Shown in pieces: positions 8,840-17,264 of a stretch of 41,146 nucleotides of DNA. Both the position numbers and the translations under genes were made by a program. The stretch spans positions 1 to 41,146 of the forward strand of contig JARGDL010000022.1 in the NCBI GenBank assembly GCA_029210465.1, read 5' to 3'. This stretch comes from Stygiobacter electus. Lineage in GTDB: Bacteria > Bacteroidota > Ignavibacteria > Ignavibacteriales > Melioribacteraceae. Each line of letters begins with the position of its first letter. The stretch's first letter is position 1. The notes below the pieces were generated by a model that was not told the DNA's origin, did not search any database, and was given only the letters and a program-made list of their open reading frames with translations.

Positions 8840-10999
8840 ATGAAAAATTTAATAATAATACTTTTGTTTCCTTCCTTTTTACTTGCAGGTAGCGAAAAAG
8901 CTAATCAAGAAAAATTTTTAATATTGAAAAAAATTAATACCCCAATAATCATTGATGGAATAATAGATGAAGAATGGAATATTGCAGACAAGGCAGATAA
9001 CTTTTTTCAACTATCACCATATTATGGGAAACAACCATCTAAAGAAACATATGCCAAAGTTTTAACTACTGAAAAATCACTTTACTGTTTATTCGTTTGT
9101 TACGAAGATCAAGAAAAAATTCAAAAACTAAGTGGAAGACAAGATAATATGAATGGTGATATTGTTTCTATTATGTTAGATACATTTGGTGATAAAAGGA
9201 CTGCATATAAATTTGCTGTTTCTGCATCAGGTGTTCGTTCAGATTTAAGACTATTAGATGATGCTCGAAACAGAGATTTTAGTTGGGATGGAATTTGGTT
9301 TTCAGCAAGTAAAATTTATGATTGGGGTTATGTTGTAGAAATTGAAATTCCATATAAATCAATTCAGTATAACGAAAATATAACTGAATGGGGTTTAGAT
9401 TTTGATCGTTGGCGAGCAACAGATTCAGAAGATTTATATTGGTGCACCTATGATCAATCTGAAAGACAAAGAATTTCAAAATTTGGCAGATTAATTTTCA
9501 AAGATTTTAAACCAACAATTAAAGGATTAAATTTAGAATTTTATCCAGTTGCTTTTGGAAAAGCTTATTACATTGGTAATGGGAAATACAAAGTTGATCC
9601 AAATGCAGGTATTGATATTTTTTACAACCCATCTCCACAATTAACATTACAAGCAACTGCTAATCCAGACTTTGCTCAAATTGAAGCTGATCCTTATTCA
9701 TTTAATATTAGCAGATATGAGCAATTCTTTAATGAAAAACGACCATTTTTTATTCAAGGGAGTGAAATTTTTATGCCTTCGGGTGCTGAAAGCAATTCGG
9801 GATTTTATAGACCAATGGATTTATTTTACTCGAGAAGAATTGGTAAAATTTTGCCTAATGGAAAAGAAGTACCAATTACTTTTGGTGCTAAGGTATTTGG
9901 TAGATTTAACGATTGGGAATATGGTGGTTTTGTTGCTAGAACACAATCAATAGATTATACAAATGCTAACGGTGAAAAATTCAATGAACCATCGGCAATT
10001 TTTATTTCTGGAAGAGTTAAAAAACAAATATTAGAAAATTCATCTTTAGGAGTTTTATTTGTTGGTAAAAAAACATTAAGCGATACTTATGGGGTTTTAG
10101 ATATTGATGGTGCCTTACGTGGTTCAAATTGGCAATTGGCTTATCAAATCGCCCGCTCGATAAAAAATGATTTGGGTGATTTTGCCGCTTCAGCTGGCTT
10201 TAGACAATTTACAGAATCTTGGGGTTATTTATTTCGTTCAAGATATGTTGGTGAGAATTTTGACATCAGTCAAGTTGGTTATGTCCCTTGGCTTGGAACT
10301 TTTAATTCTGTTATTATCACTGGACCAATTTGGTTTTTAAAAGAAGGTCCTGTCTCAAATATTTTTCTTTATTCAGGTCCTGCAATTAATTATGAAAAGG
10401 TTGATCAATTTACTGATTATTCAGGTGTATTAGGAATTAGTGTTAGTATGAGAAATAATTGGGGTTTTGAAATTAATTTTAACGGTGGTAAGGCTAAAGA
10501 TGTAGGTGTCAAATACAATTTTTTTGAAACAAGTTTCAGTTCTTGGTTTCATAACCCTAAGTTGAGTGGTAATTTATATAGCAGTATTTCCAAAACATTT
10601 AACTTTGCAAGGAACTACCTATCAAATTTTTATGAAATTGGAGGTTCATTAAATTGGAACATCACAAACACTCTAAGAATTGGTTCTTCATTAAATAGTT
10701 GGATTGAAGGAAATCCCAATGGAAATATTGAAGATATTACATATAATGCACGTCCATATTTTTCTCTTACTCCAATAAATGATTTAAACATAACAGTTTA
10801 CATTGATAATTTATTTGTTCGTTCAACTGATAGGATGGAAAGGATTTTTATGGGTGGATTATTTGCTTACCAATTTTCTCCAAAAAGTTGGATTTACTTT
10901 GCAGTAAACGAAATACATGATCGCGATAATGAATTTAACAAATTAAAAATGAAAGATCGTGTTTCAGTTTTTAAAATTAAATATTTGTATTACTTCTAA
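8840..10999 (+). CDS. DUF5916 outer-membrane protein with N-terminal CBM9-like domain
   Basis: The 719-residue protein begins with a signal peptide (MKNLIIILLFPSFLLAG). Next is a CBM9-like beta-sandwich (about 28-200), recognisable from 'PIIIDGIIDEEWNIA' and the following display of Trp, Asp and Arg residues. The rest is the DUF5916 region, with the family stretch NPDFAQIEADPYSFNISRYE followed by FFNEKRPFFIQGSEIF, and many alternating-hydrophobic segments ending in an aromatic residue (final KIKYLYYF), typical of an outer-membrane beta-barrel. The family is widespread in Bacteroidota-like bacteria. Its function is not established, though carbohydrate or peptide binding at the surface is often inferred from the CBM9-like part. 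A short ATG frame at 8829 runs into a stop and is not the start. Confidence 0.87.
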   Translation: MKNLIIILLFPSFLLAGSEKANQEKFLILKKINTPIIIDGIIDEEWNIADKADNFFQLSPYYGKQPSKETYAKVLTTEKSLYCLFVCYEDQEKIQKLSGRQDNMNGDIVSIMLDTFGDKRTAYKFAVSASGVRSDLRLLDDARNRDFSWDGIWFSASKIYDWGYVVEIEIPYKSIQYNENITEWGLDFDRWRATDSEDLYWCTYDQSERQRISKFGRLIFKDFKPTIKGLNLEFYPVAFGKAYYIGNGKYKVDPNAGIDIFYNPSPQLTLQATANPDFAQIEADPYSFNISRYEQFFNEKRPFFIQGSEIFMPSGAESNSGFYRPMDLFYSRRIGKILPNGKEVPITFGAKVFGRFNDWEYGGFVARTQSIDYTNANGEKFNEPSAIFISGRVKKQILENSSLGVLFVGKKTLSDTYGVLDIDGALRGSNWQLAYQIARSIKNDLGDFAASAGFRQFTESWGYLFRSRYVGENFDISQVGYVPWLGTFNSVIITGPIWFLKEGPVSNIFLYSGPAINYEKVDQFTDYSGVLGISVSMRNNWGFEINFNGGKAKDVGVKYNFFETSFSSWFHNPKLSGNLYSSISKTFNFARNYLSNFYEIGGSLNWNITNTLRIGSSLNSWIEGNPNGNIEDITYNARPYFSLTPINDLNITVYIDNLFVRSTDRMERIFMGGLFAYQFSPKSWIYFAVNEIHDRDNEFNKLKMKDRVSVFKIKYLYYF

Positions 11000-11163
11000 A
11001 ATTTAATAGTAGAATTTTTAATTAATAATTTCTGATTTTCTCAATAGTTTTAATGAGTAAGTTGTGATTCTAATCCTCATTTTTTTAAAAGTACAATCTA
11101 TTTATTCCGAAGTAAAATGTTCATATTGAATTGTTACTTTCATATTTTTAAACAAACTTTAAT

Positions 11164-11598
11164 ATGATAATTATGCCATTCAAAATAATAGATCATACTG
11201 CTGATGTTGCAATAATTGCTTACGGAAATTCAATTGAAGATTTATTCGAATCTGCTTGTCTTGGATGGAAATTCATTTCTTTAGAAACACAAATTGAAAA
11301 TTTTGAATTGTCAAAAAAGTTTTTGTTTTCATCTTCAAGTTATGAAGAATTACTTATCGAACTTTTGAATGAATTAAATTTCCAGCTTTATGCAAATAAA
11401 TTTGTTTTCTTAAAAATTAATAAATTAACTTTAACAAAAGTCGATTCATCAATTCAACTTAATGTTGAAGCAGCCGGACAAAAATATAATCCTGAGATTC
11501 ACACAATTAAAGAAGAAATTAAAGGAGTTACTTTTCATCAAATTAAAATTGAAAACGTTAATGGTATTTTCCAAACAAAAATTGTTTTTGATATTTAG
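11164..11598 (+). CDS. archease, RtcB activator
   Basis: The 144-residue protein carries the archease signature: FKIIDHTADVAI (6-17) with metal-binding Asp, a conserved 'SIEDLFESACLG' helix, the 'YEELLIELLNELNFQLY' central segment, and a C-terminal 'GVTFHQIKIE' strand. Archease speeds guanylylation and turnover of RtcB and broadens its nucleotide use. The gene ends at 11598 only 8 nt before the rtcB ATG, with the rtcB ribosome site overlapping its stop, so the two are co-translated in the classic arrangement. The start could be the ATG at 11164 or at 11173 (MPFKIIDH); the second begins right at the conserved domain. The 164 bp before it hold no recognisable feature. Confidence 0.93.
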   Translation: MIIMPFKIIDHTADVAIIAYGNSIEDLFESACLGWKFISLETQIENFELSKKFLFSSSSYEELLIELLNELNFQLYANKFVFLKINKLTLTKVDSSIQLNVEAAGQKYNPEIHTIKEEIKGVTFHQIKIENVNGIFQTKIVFDI

Positions 11599-11606
11599 AG
11601 GTGAGT

Positions 11607-13058
11607 ATGCAAGTGAATGATATAAAAATTGAAAAAATCAATGACAATTTGTGGGAAATCCCCAAAACTGCAGGAATGAATGTTCCAGGTAGAATTTATG
11701 CTTCTGAAAAAATTATCTCACAATTATTAAACGATGAAGCATTAAAACAAGTTGTGAATGTTGCACATCTCCCTGGAATTCAAAAATATTCATTGGCAAT
11801 GCCAGATATTCATTGGGGTTATGGATTTCCAATTGGTGGAGTTGCGGCAACAGATTTTTATGATGGGGTTATTTCTCCCGGTGGTGTTGGTTATGATATT
11901 AATTGTGGTGTCCGTTTGGCTACTACTTCATTGAACAAAAATGAAATTTCAAAACGAATTAAAACTTTAGTTGAAAATTTATTTAAAGATATTCCTACTG
12001 GTGTTGGGGCAAGTGGTGCAATAAAAAAATTAAGTGGAAAGGAAATTAAAAATATTTTAACGAATGGTGCTGAATGGGCTGTCCAAAATGGATTTGGGAA
12101 TAATGAAGATTTATTATTCACCGAAGAAAATGGAAGATTAAAAGATGCAAATCCAAATTCAGTAAGCAAAAGAGCTATTGAACGTGGTTTAGACCAAGCT
12201 GGAACTTTAGGTTCAGGAAATCATTTTTTAGAAATTGATTTTGTCGAAAAAATCTTTGATCAAGAAGTTGCTGAAATTTTTGGACTATTTGAGAATCAAA
12301 TTGTAATTCAAATTCATACTGGTTCACGAGGATTAGGATATCAAATATGCGATGACTATTTAAAATTACTTGTCCAGTCAGAAAAAAAATTTGGGTTTAA
12401 TCTTCCAGATAAACAATTAGCCTGTGCACCTATTCAATCAGATGAAGGGCAAGATTACTTATCGGCTATGAAATGTGCGGCAAACTTTGCATGGAATAAT
12501 CGGCAAATCATAATGCACCTTGCCAAAAAAAGTTTTCAAAAAACTTTTAACATTTCTGAAGTCGAACTTAACTTTCAACTACTTTATGATGTTTCACATA
12601 ACATCGCAAAAATTGAAGAACACATTATTGATGGAGAATTAAAAAAAGTTTGTGTTCATCGGAAAGGAGCAACGCGTGCTTTTTCATCTCAAAATAAAAC
12701 TTTACCCGAAAAATATTTTGATGTTGGTCAACCAGTTTTAATCCCAGGTGATATGGGAAGGTATTCATTTATTTCAGTTGGAACTTCAAAAGCAATGGAT
12801 GAAACTTTTGGTAGTTCTTGTCACGGTGCTGGGCGTCTTCAAAGTCGTAATCAAGCATTAAAAATTGCAAAAGGTAAAAATCTTATTGAAGAATTAAACA
12901 AAGCTGGAGTTACAATTCAAGCAAAAGGAATGAAAACAATTGCTGAGGAAATGCCTTTTGCTTATAAAGATGTTTCTGATGTTGTTGATGTCATGCACAA
13001 TTCTGGAATAAGTAAAAAAGTTGCAATGTTAAAACCAATTGGAGTAATCAAAGGATAA
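11607..13058 (+). CDS. rtcB: RNA-splicing ligase RtcB
   Basis: RtcB joins RNA 2',3'-cyclic-phosphate or 3'-phosphate ends to 5'-OH ends, using GTP and Mn2+, in RNA repair or processing. Family motifs are in order: GGVGYDINCGVR (Cys about 100, Mn ligand), GSGNHFLEID, IHTGSRGLG, DVSHNIAKIEEH, HRKGATRAF, and GSSCHGAGR, whose His (about 406) is the expected guanylylation residue. The length of 483 is normal. A GTG at 11601 would add two residues, but it overlaps the GAGGTG ribosome site, so the ATG at 11607 is the better start. It forms an operon with archease. No rtcA or rtcR neighbour is present, so regulation differs from the E. coli sigma54-controlled system. A strong hairpin terminator follows. 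Confidence 0.97.
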   Translation: MQVNDIKIEKINDNLWEIPKTAGMNVPGRIYASEKIISQLLNDEALKQVVNVAHLPGIQKYSLAMPDIHWGYGFPIGGVAATDFYDGVISPGGVGYDINCGVRLATTSLNKNEISKRIKTLVENLFKDIPTGVGASGAIKKLSGKEIKNILTNGAEWAVQNGFGNNEDLLFTEENGRLKDANPNSVSKRAIERGLDQAGTLGSGNHFLEIDFVEKIFDQEVAEIFGLFENQIVIQIHTGSRGLGYQICDDYLKLLVQSEKKFGFNLPDKQLACAPIQSDEGQDYLSAMKCAANFAWNNRQIIMHLAKKSFQKTFNISEVELNFQLLYDVSHNIAKIEEHIIDGELKKVCVHRKGATRAFSSQNKTLPEKYFDVGQPVLIPGDMGRYSFISVGTSKAMDETFGSSCHGAGRLQSRNQALKIAKGKNLIEELNKAGVTIQAKGMKTIAEEMPFAYKDVSDVVDVMHNSGISKKVAMLKPIGVIKG

Positions 13059-13064
13059 AAACAG

Positions 13065-13102
13065 AAATTGTCAGCCTTCGATTTAACTCAGGCTGACAAT
13101 TT
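13065..13102. terminator. bidirectional intrinsic terminator between rtcB and the Spy-like gene
   Basis: A perfect 13-bp stem (AAATTGTCAGCCT at 13065-13077 pairing with AGGCTGACAATTT at 13090-13102) has a 12-nt loop. T-rich sequence follows on the plus strand and T-rich bases flank it on the minus strand. It sits in the 61-bp gap between two convergent genes. Confidence 0.9.
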
Positions 13103-13119
13103 TTAATTTTGAAAATTTT

Positions 13120-13806
13120 TTAGCAAGGTAATTTCAAATTCTTTACGTGATTATCCCACTTTGCAACTTGATCTGTATTCAATAATGCTTTAATATCATC
13201 GAGTAATTTCTTAGTCAAATCACACATTTGCTTTTTGATTTGAACTGAAACTGGGTTTTCATCAATTGCCTTTTTAGTTTTTTCATTCAATGCTTTAATT
13301 TTATCCATTGCTTCTTGACGAGTAATCTTACCATCTTTTAAGTCTTGTGCAATTGCTTTTCTTTCAGCGTTTGCAGAATCAACAATTGCCTTGTTTGCAT
13401 CTCTAAATTTCTGAATTAAAACTTTCATAGATTCATGATAAGCTTTCATTAAATCAGCAACTTTACTTTTTTGCTCATCAGTAAGATTTAATTTTCTTAA
13501 AATCAATCCTAAATGTTTATTCCAATCGTAACGAGACATCCAAAGATCTTTCATCATTGGTCCCATGCCTGGTTTAAAATCGCCGGAAACCATGAATGAA
13601 TATCCAAATAATTTAGGATTAAAAGACATATCTGTATCAAGAGTTGCTTCTTCGATACCATTTTGGGCATCAGAATAATCTATTATTGCTAATTCCGGAG
13701 AATCATAATTTAGATTTGTAGGCGAAGTAATCTCTGATTCTTTTTTGCATGCTGCAAAAAGTAACGGTAAAAGTAAAATAATGGAAAACAATTTTAAACG
13801 CTTCAT
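13120..13806 (-). CDS. lipoprotein with Spy/CpxP-like LTxxQ region
   Basis: The chosen ATG (13806) follows a good AGAGAGG ribosome site and begins a lipoprotein signal, MKRLKLFSIILLLPLLFAAC, with Cys 20 as the lipidation site. A longer frame to 13845 adds 13 residues ahead of the signal and has no such site. The 228-residue protein has a low-complexity linker and then a long helical region beginning LRKLNLTDEQKSKVADLM. This contains the LTxxQ-type motif of Spy/CpxP periplasmic chaperones and continues as Lys/Glu/Ala-rich helices with 'ARKAI...RQEAMDKIKAL'-like heptads. Family relatives bind unfolded proteins or sense envelope stress. The homology is motif-level only. Two further Cys residues occur near the C-terminus. 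Confidence 0.82.
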   Translation of the reverse strand: MKRLKLFSIILLLPLLFAACKKESEITSPTNLNYDSPELAIIDYSDAQNGIEEATLDTDMSFNPKLFGYSFMVSGDFKPGMGPMMKDLWMSRYDWNKHLGLILRKLNLTDEQKSKVADLMKAYHESMKVLIQKFRDANKAIVDSANAERKAIAQDLKDGKITRQEAMDKIKALNEKTKKAIDENPVSVQIKKQMCDLTKKLLDDIKALLNTDQVAKWDNHVKNLKLPC

Positions 13807-13954
13807 AACTACCTCTCTTTTTGTTAATGAACGTATAATTGACAATTTAATTTTTTAGATGGTTTAATCTAATAAATTATTTTTTCTACTTTAAAATATA
13901 ATTGCATTTTTTAATATTTTGTGTTAAATATCACTTAAAATTTTATGGTTTAAA

Positions 13955-14752
13955 ATGAGATTAAACATTAATGGATTATCTGTAAATACTTTTGGCGACC
14001 CAGTAAATCAATCTATAATATTTATTCATGGTTTCCCTTACGATCATACTATGTGGATGAAGCAAATTAATGAATTACAAAATAAATATTTTTGCGTTGC
14101 TTATGATGTTCGTGGACTTGGAGATAGTTACATTGGCGATGGTCAATACGTAATGGAATTTTTTGTAGACGATTTACTTTTTATAATTAATGAATTGAGT
14201 CTCAATAAACCTATAGTTTGTGGTTTATCAATGGGTGGATATATTGCATTACGAGCAATTGAAAAAAACCAAAATATGTTTGGCGGATTAATTTTATGTG
14301 ATACAAAATCTGAAGCTGATGATAATGAAGCAAAACTAAAACGTGCAGCTAATATTAATATGATTAATACAGAAGGTATGGAAGCATTTGCAAAAATGTT
14401 TGTTACAAATTGTTTTGCTGATGAATCACCGACAGAGCTTGAAGAAATCTTTACCCATACTTTAAAAATTGCACAACATCAAAATCCAACTGGGGTTAAA
14501 GGATGCATTCTTGCAATTGGAAGCAGAACTGATACAACAGGTTTTCTTTCTGAAATTAAAATTCCCACTTTAGTTTTAGGTGGTTCATTTGATAAACTGA
14601 CTCCACCAGTTCAAATGAGAGCTATGGCTGAAAAAATTCCTAATTGTGAATATGCAATTGTTCCCAGGGCGGGTCATATGTCTCCAATTGAAAATCCAGA
14701 AAATGTTAATGATTTACTAAAAGGATTTTTGAAAAGAAATTTTAATCATTGA
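13955..14752 (+). CDS. alpha/beta-fold hydrolase
   Basis: The 265-residue cytoplasmic enzyme has the complete alpha/beta-hydrolase catalytic set: oxyanion motif HGFPYDHTMW (25-34), nucleophile elbow GLSMGGY (Ser 92), acid GSFDKLTP (Asp 213) and AGHMSP (His 241). Overall it resembles 3-oxoadipate enol-lactonase and related esterases. No aromatic catabolism genes are nearby, so the substrate is unknown. It is transcribed divergently from the Spy-like lipoprotein gene, and its last 11 bp overlap the convergent membrane-protein gene. Confidence 0.9.
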   Translation: MRLNINGLSVNTFGDPVNQSIIFIHGFPYDHTMWMKQINELQNKYFCVAYDVRGLGDSYIGDGQYVMEFFVDDLLFIINELSLNKPIVCGLSMGGYIALRAIEKNQNMFGGLILCDTKSEADDNEAKLKRAANINMINTEGMEAFAKMFVTNCFADESPTELEEIFTHTLKIAQHQNPTGVKGCILAIGSRTDTTGFLSEIKIPTLVLGGSFDKLTPPVQMRAMAEKIPNCEYAIVPRAGHMSPIENPENVNDLLKGFLKRNFNH

Positions 14753-15380
14753 TAATTTTATCAATACTTTTAAAGTTTGGATCAGTTTTAGGTTTCGGTT
14801 TTACAGGCTTTTTAAGATTTTTATTTTCTTCTTTAACTTTTATCAAAGAAGAATCAACAATTACATAATTATTTCTACTATCTGAAAATACGCTATCAAC
14901 AGTTTTAAAATATCTTGAAGCATCATTATTAGGTTTTAATTTTTTATCAACCGTGTTTTCCACTTTATTAATCATTTCTTTTGTTGAATCAACTAATTTT
15001 TGTTTGTAAGGTAAAATTGAATCTATTGACCCGCTAACTACCAATAGTAAAAAAAATGTTAATAAAAGTGATGATAAAATCGGTAACAATAAAGTATATG
15101 AAGATCTAATCAATTTTTCTTTAACTGAAAATTCTTTCCCGAGTTCTTTTTCAACATTTTTTAGTTTCGATGAAGTAAAAAAAATAGAAGTAACAAGCAG
15201 CCAACTTACTATAACAAATAAAATTAAAAACATTATTGCAATTTCTTTTGATGGGATTAAAAGTGAAACCGCAATAGAAATGACAATAAAAACCAAATAG
15301 AATTGAATTCTCCTATCAAGTTGATTTTCAAGAAAAACTCTTTCTTGAAAACTATCCCATGAATTTGCGTTTCTTTTCAA
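14742..15380 (-). CDS. membrane protein of unknown function
   Basis: I do not recognise this 212-residue protein. It has a charged N-terminus and two close membrane segments (about 27-44 and 47-69). A third lies at about 92-117, followed by a long soluble C-terminal tail rich in Lys and Asp with a repeated K-P-K stretch. It has no catalytic motif. It is the last gene of the hldD-led minus-strand run and overlaps the Nudix gene by 4 nt, so it is translationally coupled. It also overlaps the convergent hydrolase gene by 11 nt, leaving no room for a separate terminator. Confidence 0.75.
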   Translation of the reverse strand: MKRNANSWDSFQERVFLENQLDRRIQFYLVFIVISIAVSLLIPSKEIAIMFLILFVIVSWLLVTSIFFTSSKLKNVEKELGKEFSVKEKLIRSSYTLLLPILSSLLLTFFLLLVVSGSIDSILPYKQKLVDSTKEMINKVENTVDKKLKPNNDASRYFKTVDSVFSDSRNNYVIVDSSLIKVKEENKNLKKPVKPKPKTDPNFKSIDKIIND

Positions 15381-15835
15381 TAGAAACTCACTGAGTGACT
15401 AATTAATTTTTTATCTCGATAAATAAATTTTGCCGAGAAATATTTTCCTTGAAACAACCAAGGGATAAAAATTTTATCTCCTTCCCAGAGATTTAGTTCA
15501 AGCAGTTTATCATTTGGTATCCACTCAAGCTTACCTTCGTTAGATTCAATTATATTTCCAGAGAAATTATTTACTGTAAACATAAAAACATACCAATCTT
15601 TCAAGCCATCAAACATTGGAAAAGTTATAATTCCATGAAGCTTCGGATCTTTAATTTCAAGACCACTTTCTTCTTTCACTTCACGAATTACACACTCTTC
15701 AGGTGTTTCACCTTTTTCAAATTTTCCACCAAGACCATTCCATTTACCTTCATGATAATCATTTTCTTTTTTGTTACGGTATAACATCAAAGTTTTATTG
15801 TCCTTCATTACGTAACACAAAGTAGCAAGTTGCAT
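15377..15835 (-). CDS. Nudix hydrolase, MutT/8-oxo-dGTPase-like
   Basis: The 152-residue protein has a perfect Nudix box: a G, five residues (KFEKG), E, seven residues, then REVKEESGL (about 37-59). This loop binds the metal and catalyses hydrolysis of nucleoside diphosphates linked to other moieties. The N-terminus (MQLATLCYVMKDNKTLMLYRNKKENDYHEG) and the 'KWNGLGGKFEKGE' context are typical of the 8-oxo-dGTP diphosphatase/MutT group, pointing to nucleotide-pool cleaning, though other nucleotides are possible. It lies 8 nt after the four-helix-bundle gene and overlaps the next gene by 4 nt, so it is part of the hldD run. Confidence 0.92.
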   Translation of the reverse strand: MQLATLCYVMKDNKTLMLYRNKKENDYHEGKWNGLGGKFEKGETPEECVIREVKEESGLEIKDPKLHGIITFPMFDGLKDWYVFMFTVNNFSGNIIESNEGKLEWIPNDKLLELNLWEGDKIFIPWLFQGKYFSAKFIYRDKKLISHSVSFY

Positions 15836-15843
15836 TATTGTAC

Positions 15844-16200
15844 CTATGATTTAATTGATGCGGCTAATATTTGAGAAATTTCATCAAGCTCTTCTAAAAA
15901 CCATTTTACTTTTTCAGCTTTTGCTCTTTTGCTATCACGAATTAAAGCTAACCATAATTTTGCTTCGTTTGCAAATTTAATCGCTTGAATTGTTGAATTA
16001 GACAAATCTTTTTTTGTTGCAGATGCAGTAGCTTCAATAAATTTACTTATTACGCTGGTACCAGATTGGAATAACTGATCATTTATTTTCTTTGATACAT
16101 CATCTTTTGGTAATGAGTCTATTAGCTCAATCAATTTGAGTGTGAAGAAATATATTCTTTGCTTGAACTCTCCAATTTCTTTTGGTGAATTTAAATTCAT
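15844..16200 (-). CDS. four-helix-bundle protein (S23/IVS-encoded family)
   Basis: The 118-residue all-helical protein matches the four-helix-bundle family known from 23S rRNA intervening sequences and also related to the Avd accessory protein of diversity-generating retroelements. Typical stretches are 'FKQRIYFFTLKLIELIDSLP', 'QLFQSGTSVISKFIEATAS' and 'EAKLWLALIRDSKR'. Its molecular role is unknown; the fold forms a positively charged pentameric barrel in characterised relatives. The ATG at 16200 has an AGGGA site 6 nt upstream; a TTG at 16206 would add two residues and is less likely. It begins 2 nt after the hldD stop. It is a chromosomal stand-alone copy: no rRNA or reverse transcriptase is nearby. 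Confidence 0.82.
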   Translation of the reverse strand: MNLNSPKEIGEFKQRIYFFTLKLIELIDSLPKDDVSKKINDQLFQSGTSVISKFIEATASATKKDLSNSTIQAIKFANEAKLWLALIRDSKRAKAEKVKWFLEELDEISQILAASIKS

Positions 16201-16202
16201 AA

Positions 16203-17186
16203 TCAATCCCTGCTTAATCCTAAATATGAATTTTTTAACAAATAATTTTTAACATAATCTTTAACACCATTCTGAACATTCATAATTGGTTTATCATATC
16301 CAGCATCACGAATTTTGGTTAAATTGGCTTGAGTAAAATATTGGTATTTGGATTTTATTTCTTCAGGCATATCAATAAATTCAATGTTGAGGGGTTTATT
16401 CATCGAATCAAATAATGCAGTAACAAGTTCAATCCATGTTTGAGCATTTCCCGTTCCAACATTAAAAATTCCATTTACATTTTTATTATCAAAGAAAAAC
16501 AATGTCATATCAACTGCATCTTTTACATAAACAAAATCTCTTTTCTGTTCGCCATCTTTAAAGTTAGGATTGTACGATTTAAATAGTTTTACTTTACCGT
16601 AATCTCTAACCTGTTCAAAAGCTTTATGAACTACACTCCTCATATCTTCTTTATGATATTCATTAGGTCCATAAACATTAAAATATTTTAATCCAACAAC
16701 TTTATCTAAAAGTTTATTTCTTTTAATCCATAAGTCAAAAAGATGTTTTGAATAACCATACATATTTAGCGGTCTTAAACTTTCGAGATTATCTTCATCA
16801 TCAATATAACCAAAAGAGCCATCACCGTAAGTTGCGGCAGAAGAAGCATAAATAAATCTATTTCCATTTTCTAAACTAAATTTTGCAAGCTCTTGTGAAT
16901 AATGAAAATTATTATCAATTAAATAATCTGCATCAGTTTCAGTTGTTGACGAACAAGCACCGAGATGAAAAATAGCATCAACTTTAAAATTAATTTTTCG
17001 TTGCAAAACCATTCCAATGAAATCATCTTTATGAATAAAATCCGCAAAAGATAATCCATTTAAATTTTTCCACTTTTCAGATTTACCGAGTTCATCTACA
17101 ACAATAATTTTATCGTAACCATGTTTGTTTAATTTCCATACTAACGCACTGCCAATAAAACCAGCGCCTCCTGTAACTATTATCAT
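16203..17186 (-). CDS. hldD: ADP-L-glycero-D-manno-heptose 6-epimerase
   Basis: This enzyme converts ADP-D-glycero-D-manno-heptose to the L-glycero form, the last step in making the activated heptose for the LPS inner core. The 327-residue product is a short-chain extended NAD(P)-dependent epimerase with the nucleotide loop TGGAGFIG (5-12), catalytic Ser in SSAATYGDG (about 116), YGYSK (Tyr 143, Lys 147) and the HldD-specific 'FNVYGPNEYHKEDMRSV' and 'QKRDFVYVKD' segments. It is the first gene of a four-gene minus-strand run and faces metH across 78 bp. The GT9 heptosyltransferase-like gene at 32935 would use its product. Confidence 0.95.
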   Translation of the reverse strand: MIIVTGGAGFIGSALVWKLNKHGYDKIIVVDELGKSEKWKNLNGLSFADFIHKDDFIGMVLQRKINFKVDAIFHLGACSSTTETDADYLIDNNFHYSQELAKFSLENGNRFIYASSAATYGDGSFGYIDDEDNLESLRPLNMYGYSKHLFDLWIKRNKLLDKVVGLKYFNVYGPNEYHKEDMRSVVHKAFEQVRDYGKVKLFKSYNPNFKDGEQKRDFVYVKDAVDMTLFFFDNKNVNGIFNVGTGNAQTWIELVTALFDSMNKPLNIEFIDMPEEIKSKYQYFTQANLTKIRDAGYDKPIMNVQNGVKDYVKNYLLKNSYLGLSRD

Positions 17187-17205
17187 AATCTTCTCTATTA
17201 TTTAT

Positions 17206-17213
17206 TATATTTG
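17206..17213 (+). promoter_or_regulatory. possible -7 element for metH
   Basis: TATATTTG at 17206-17213 is a full match to the TAnnTTTG -7 element of Bacteroidota-type promoters and is identical to the one before the initiator tRNA. It would give a leader of about 45 nt for metH. No good TTTG partner is seen 17-23 nt upstream, so support is partial. Confidence 0.3.
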
Positions 17214-17264
17214 AGCGAAAATTAACTATAACTTTTATTTCTATCAAAAAACAAGAAAGTAATT

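Noticed and set aside
15844..16200. Diversity-generating retroelement, because of the Avd-like fold
   Set aside because: No reverse transcriptase, template repeat or variable repeat was found in the window.
17187..17264. Cobalamin riboswitch upstream of metH
   Set aside because: The gap is only 78 bp, with no B12-box-like segment, and cannot hold the roughly 200-nt riboswitch.
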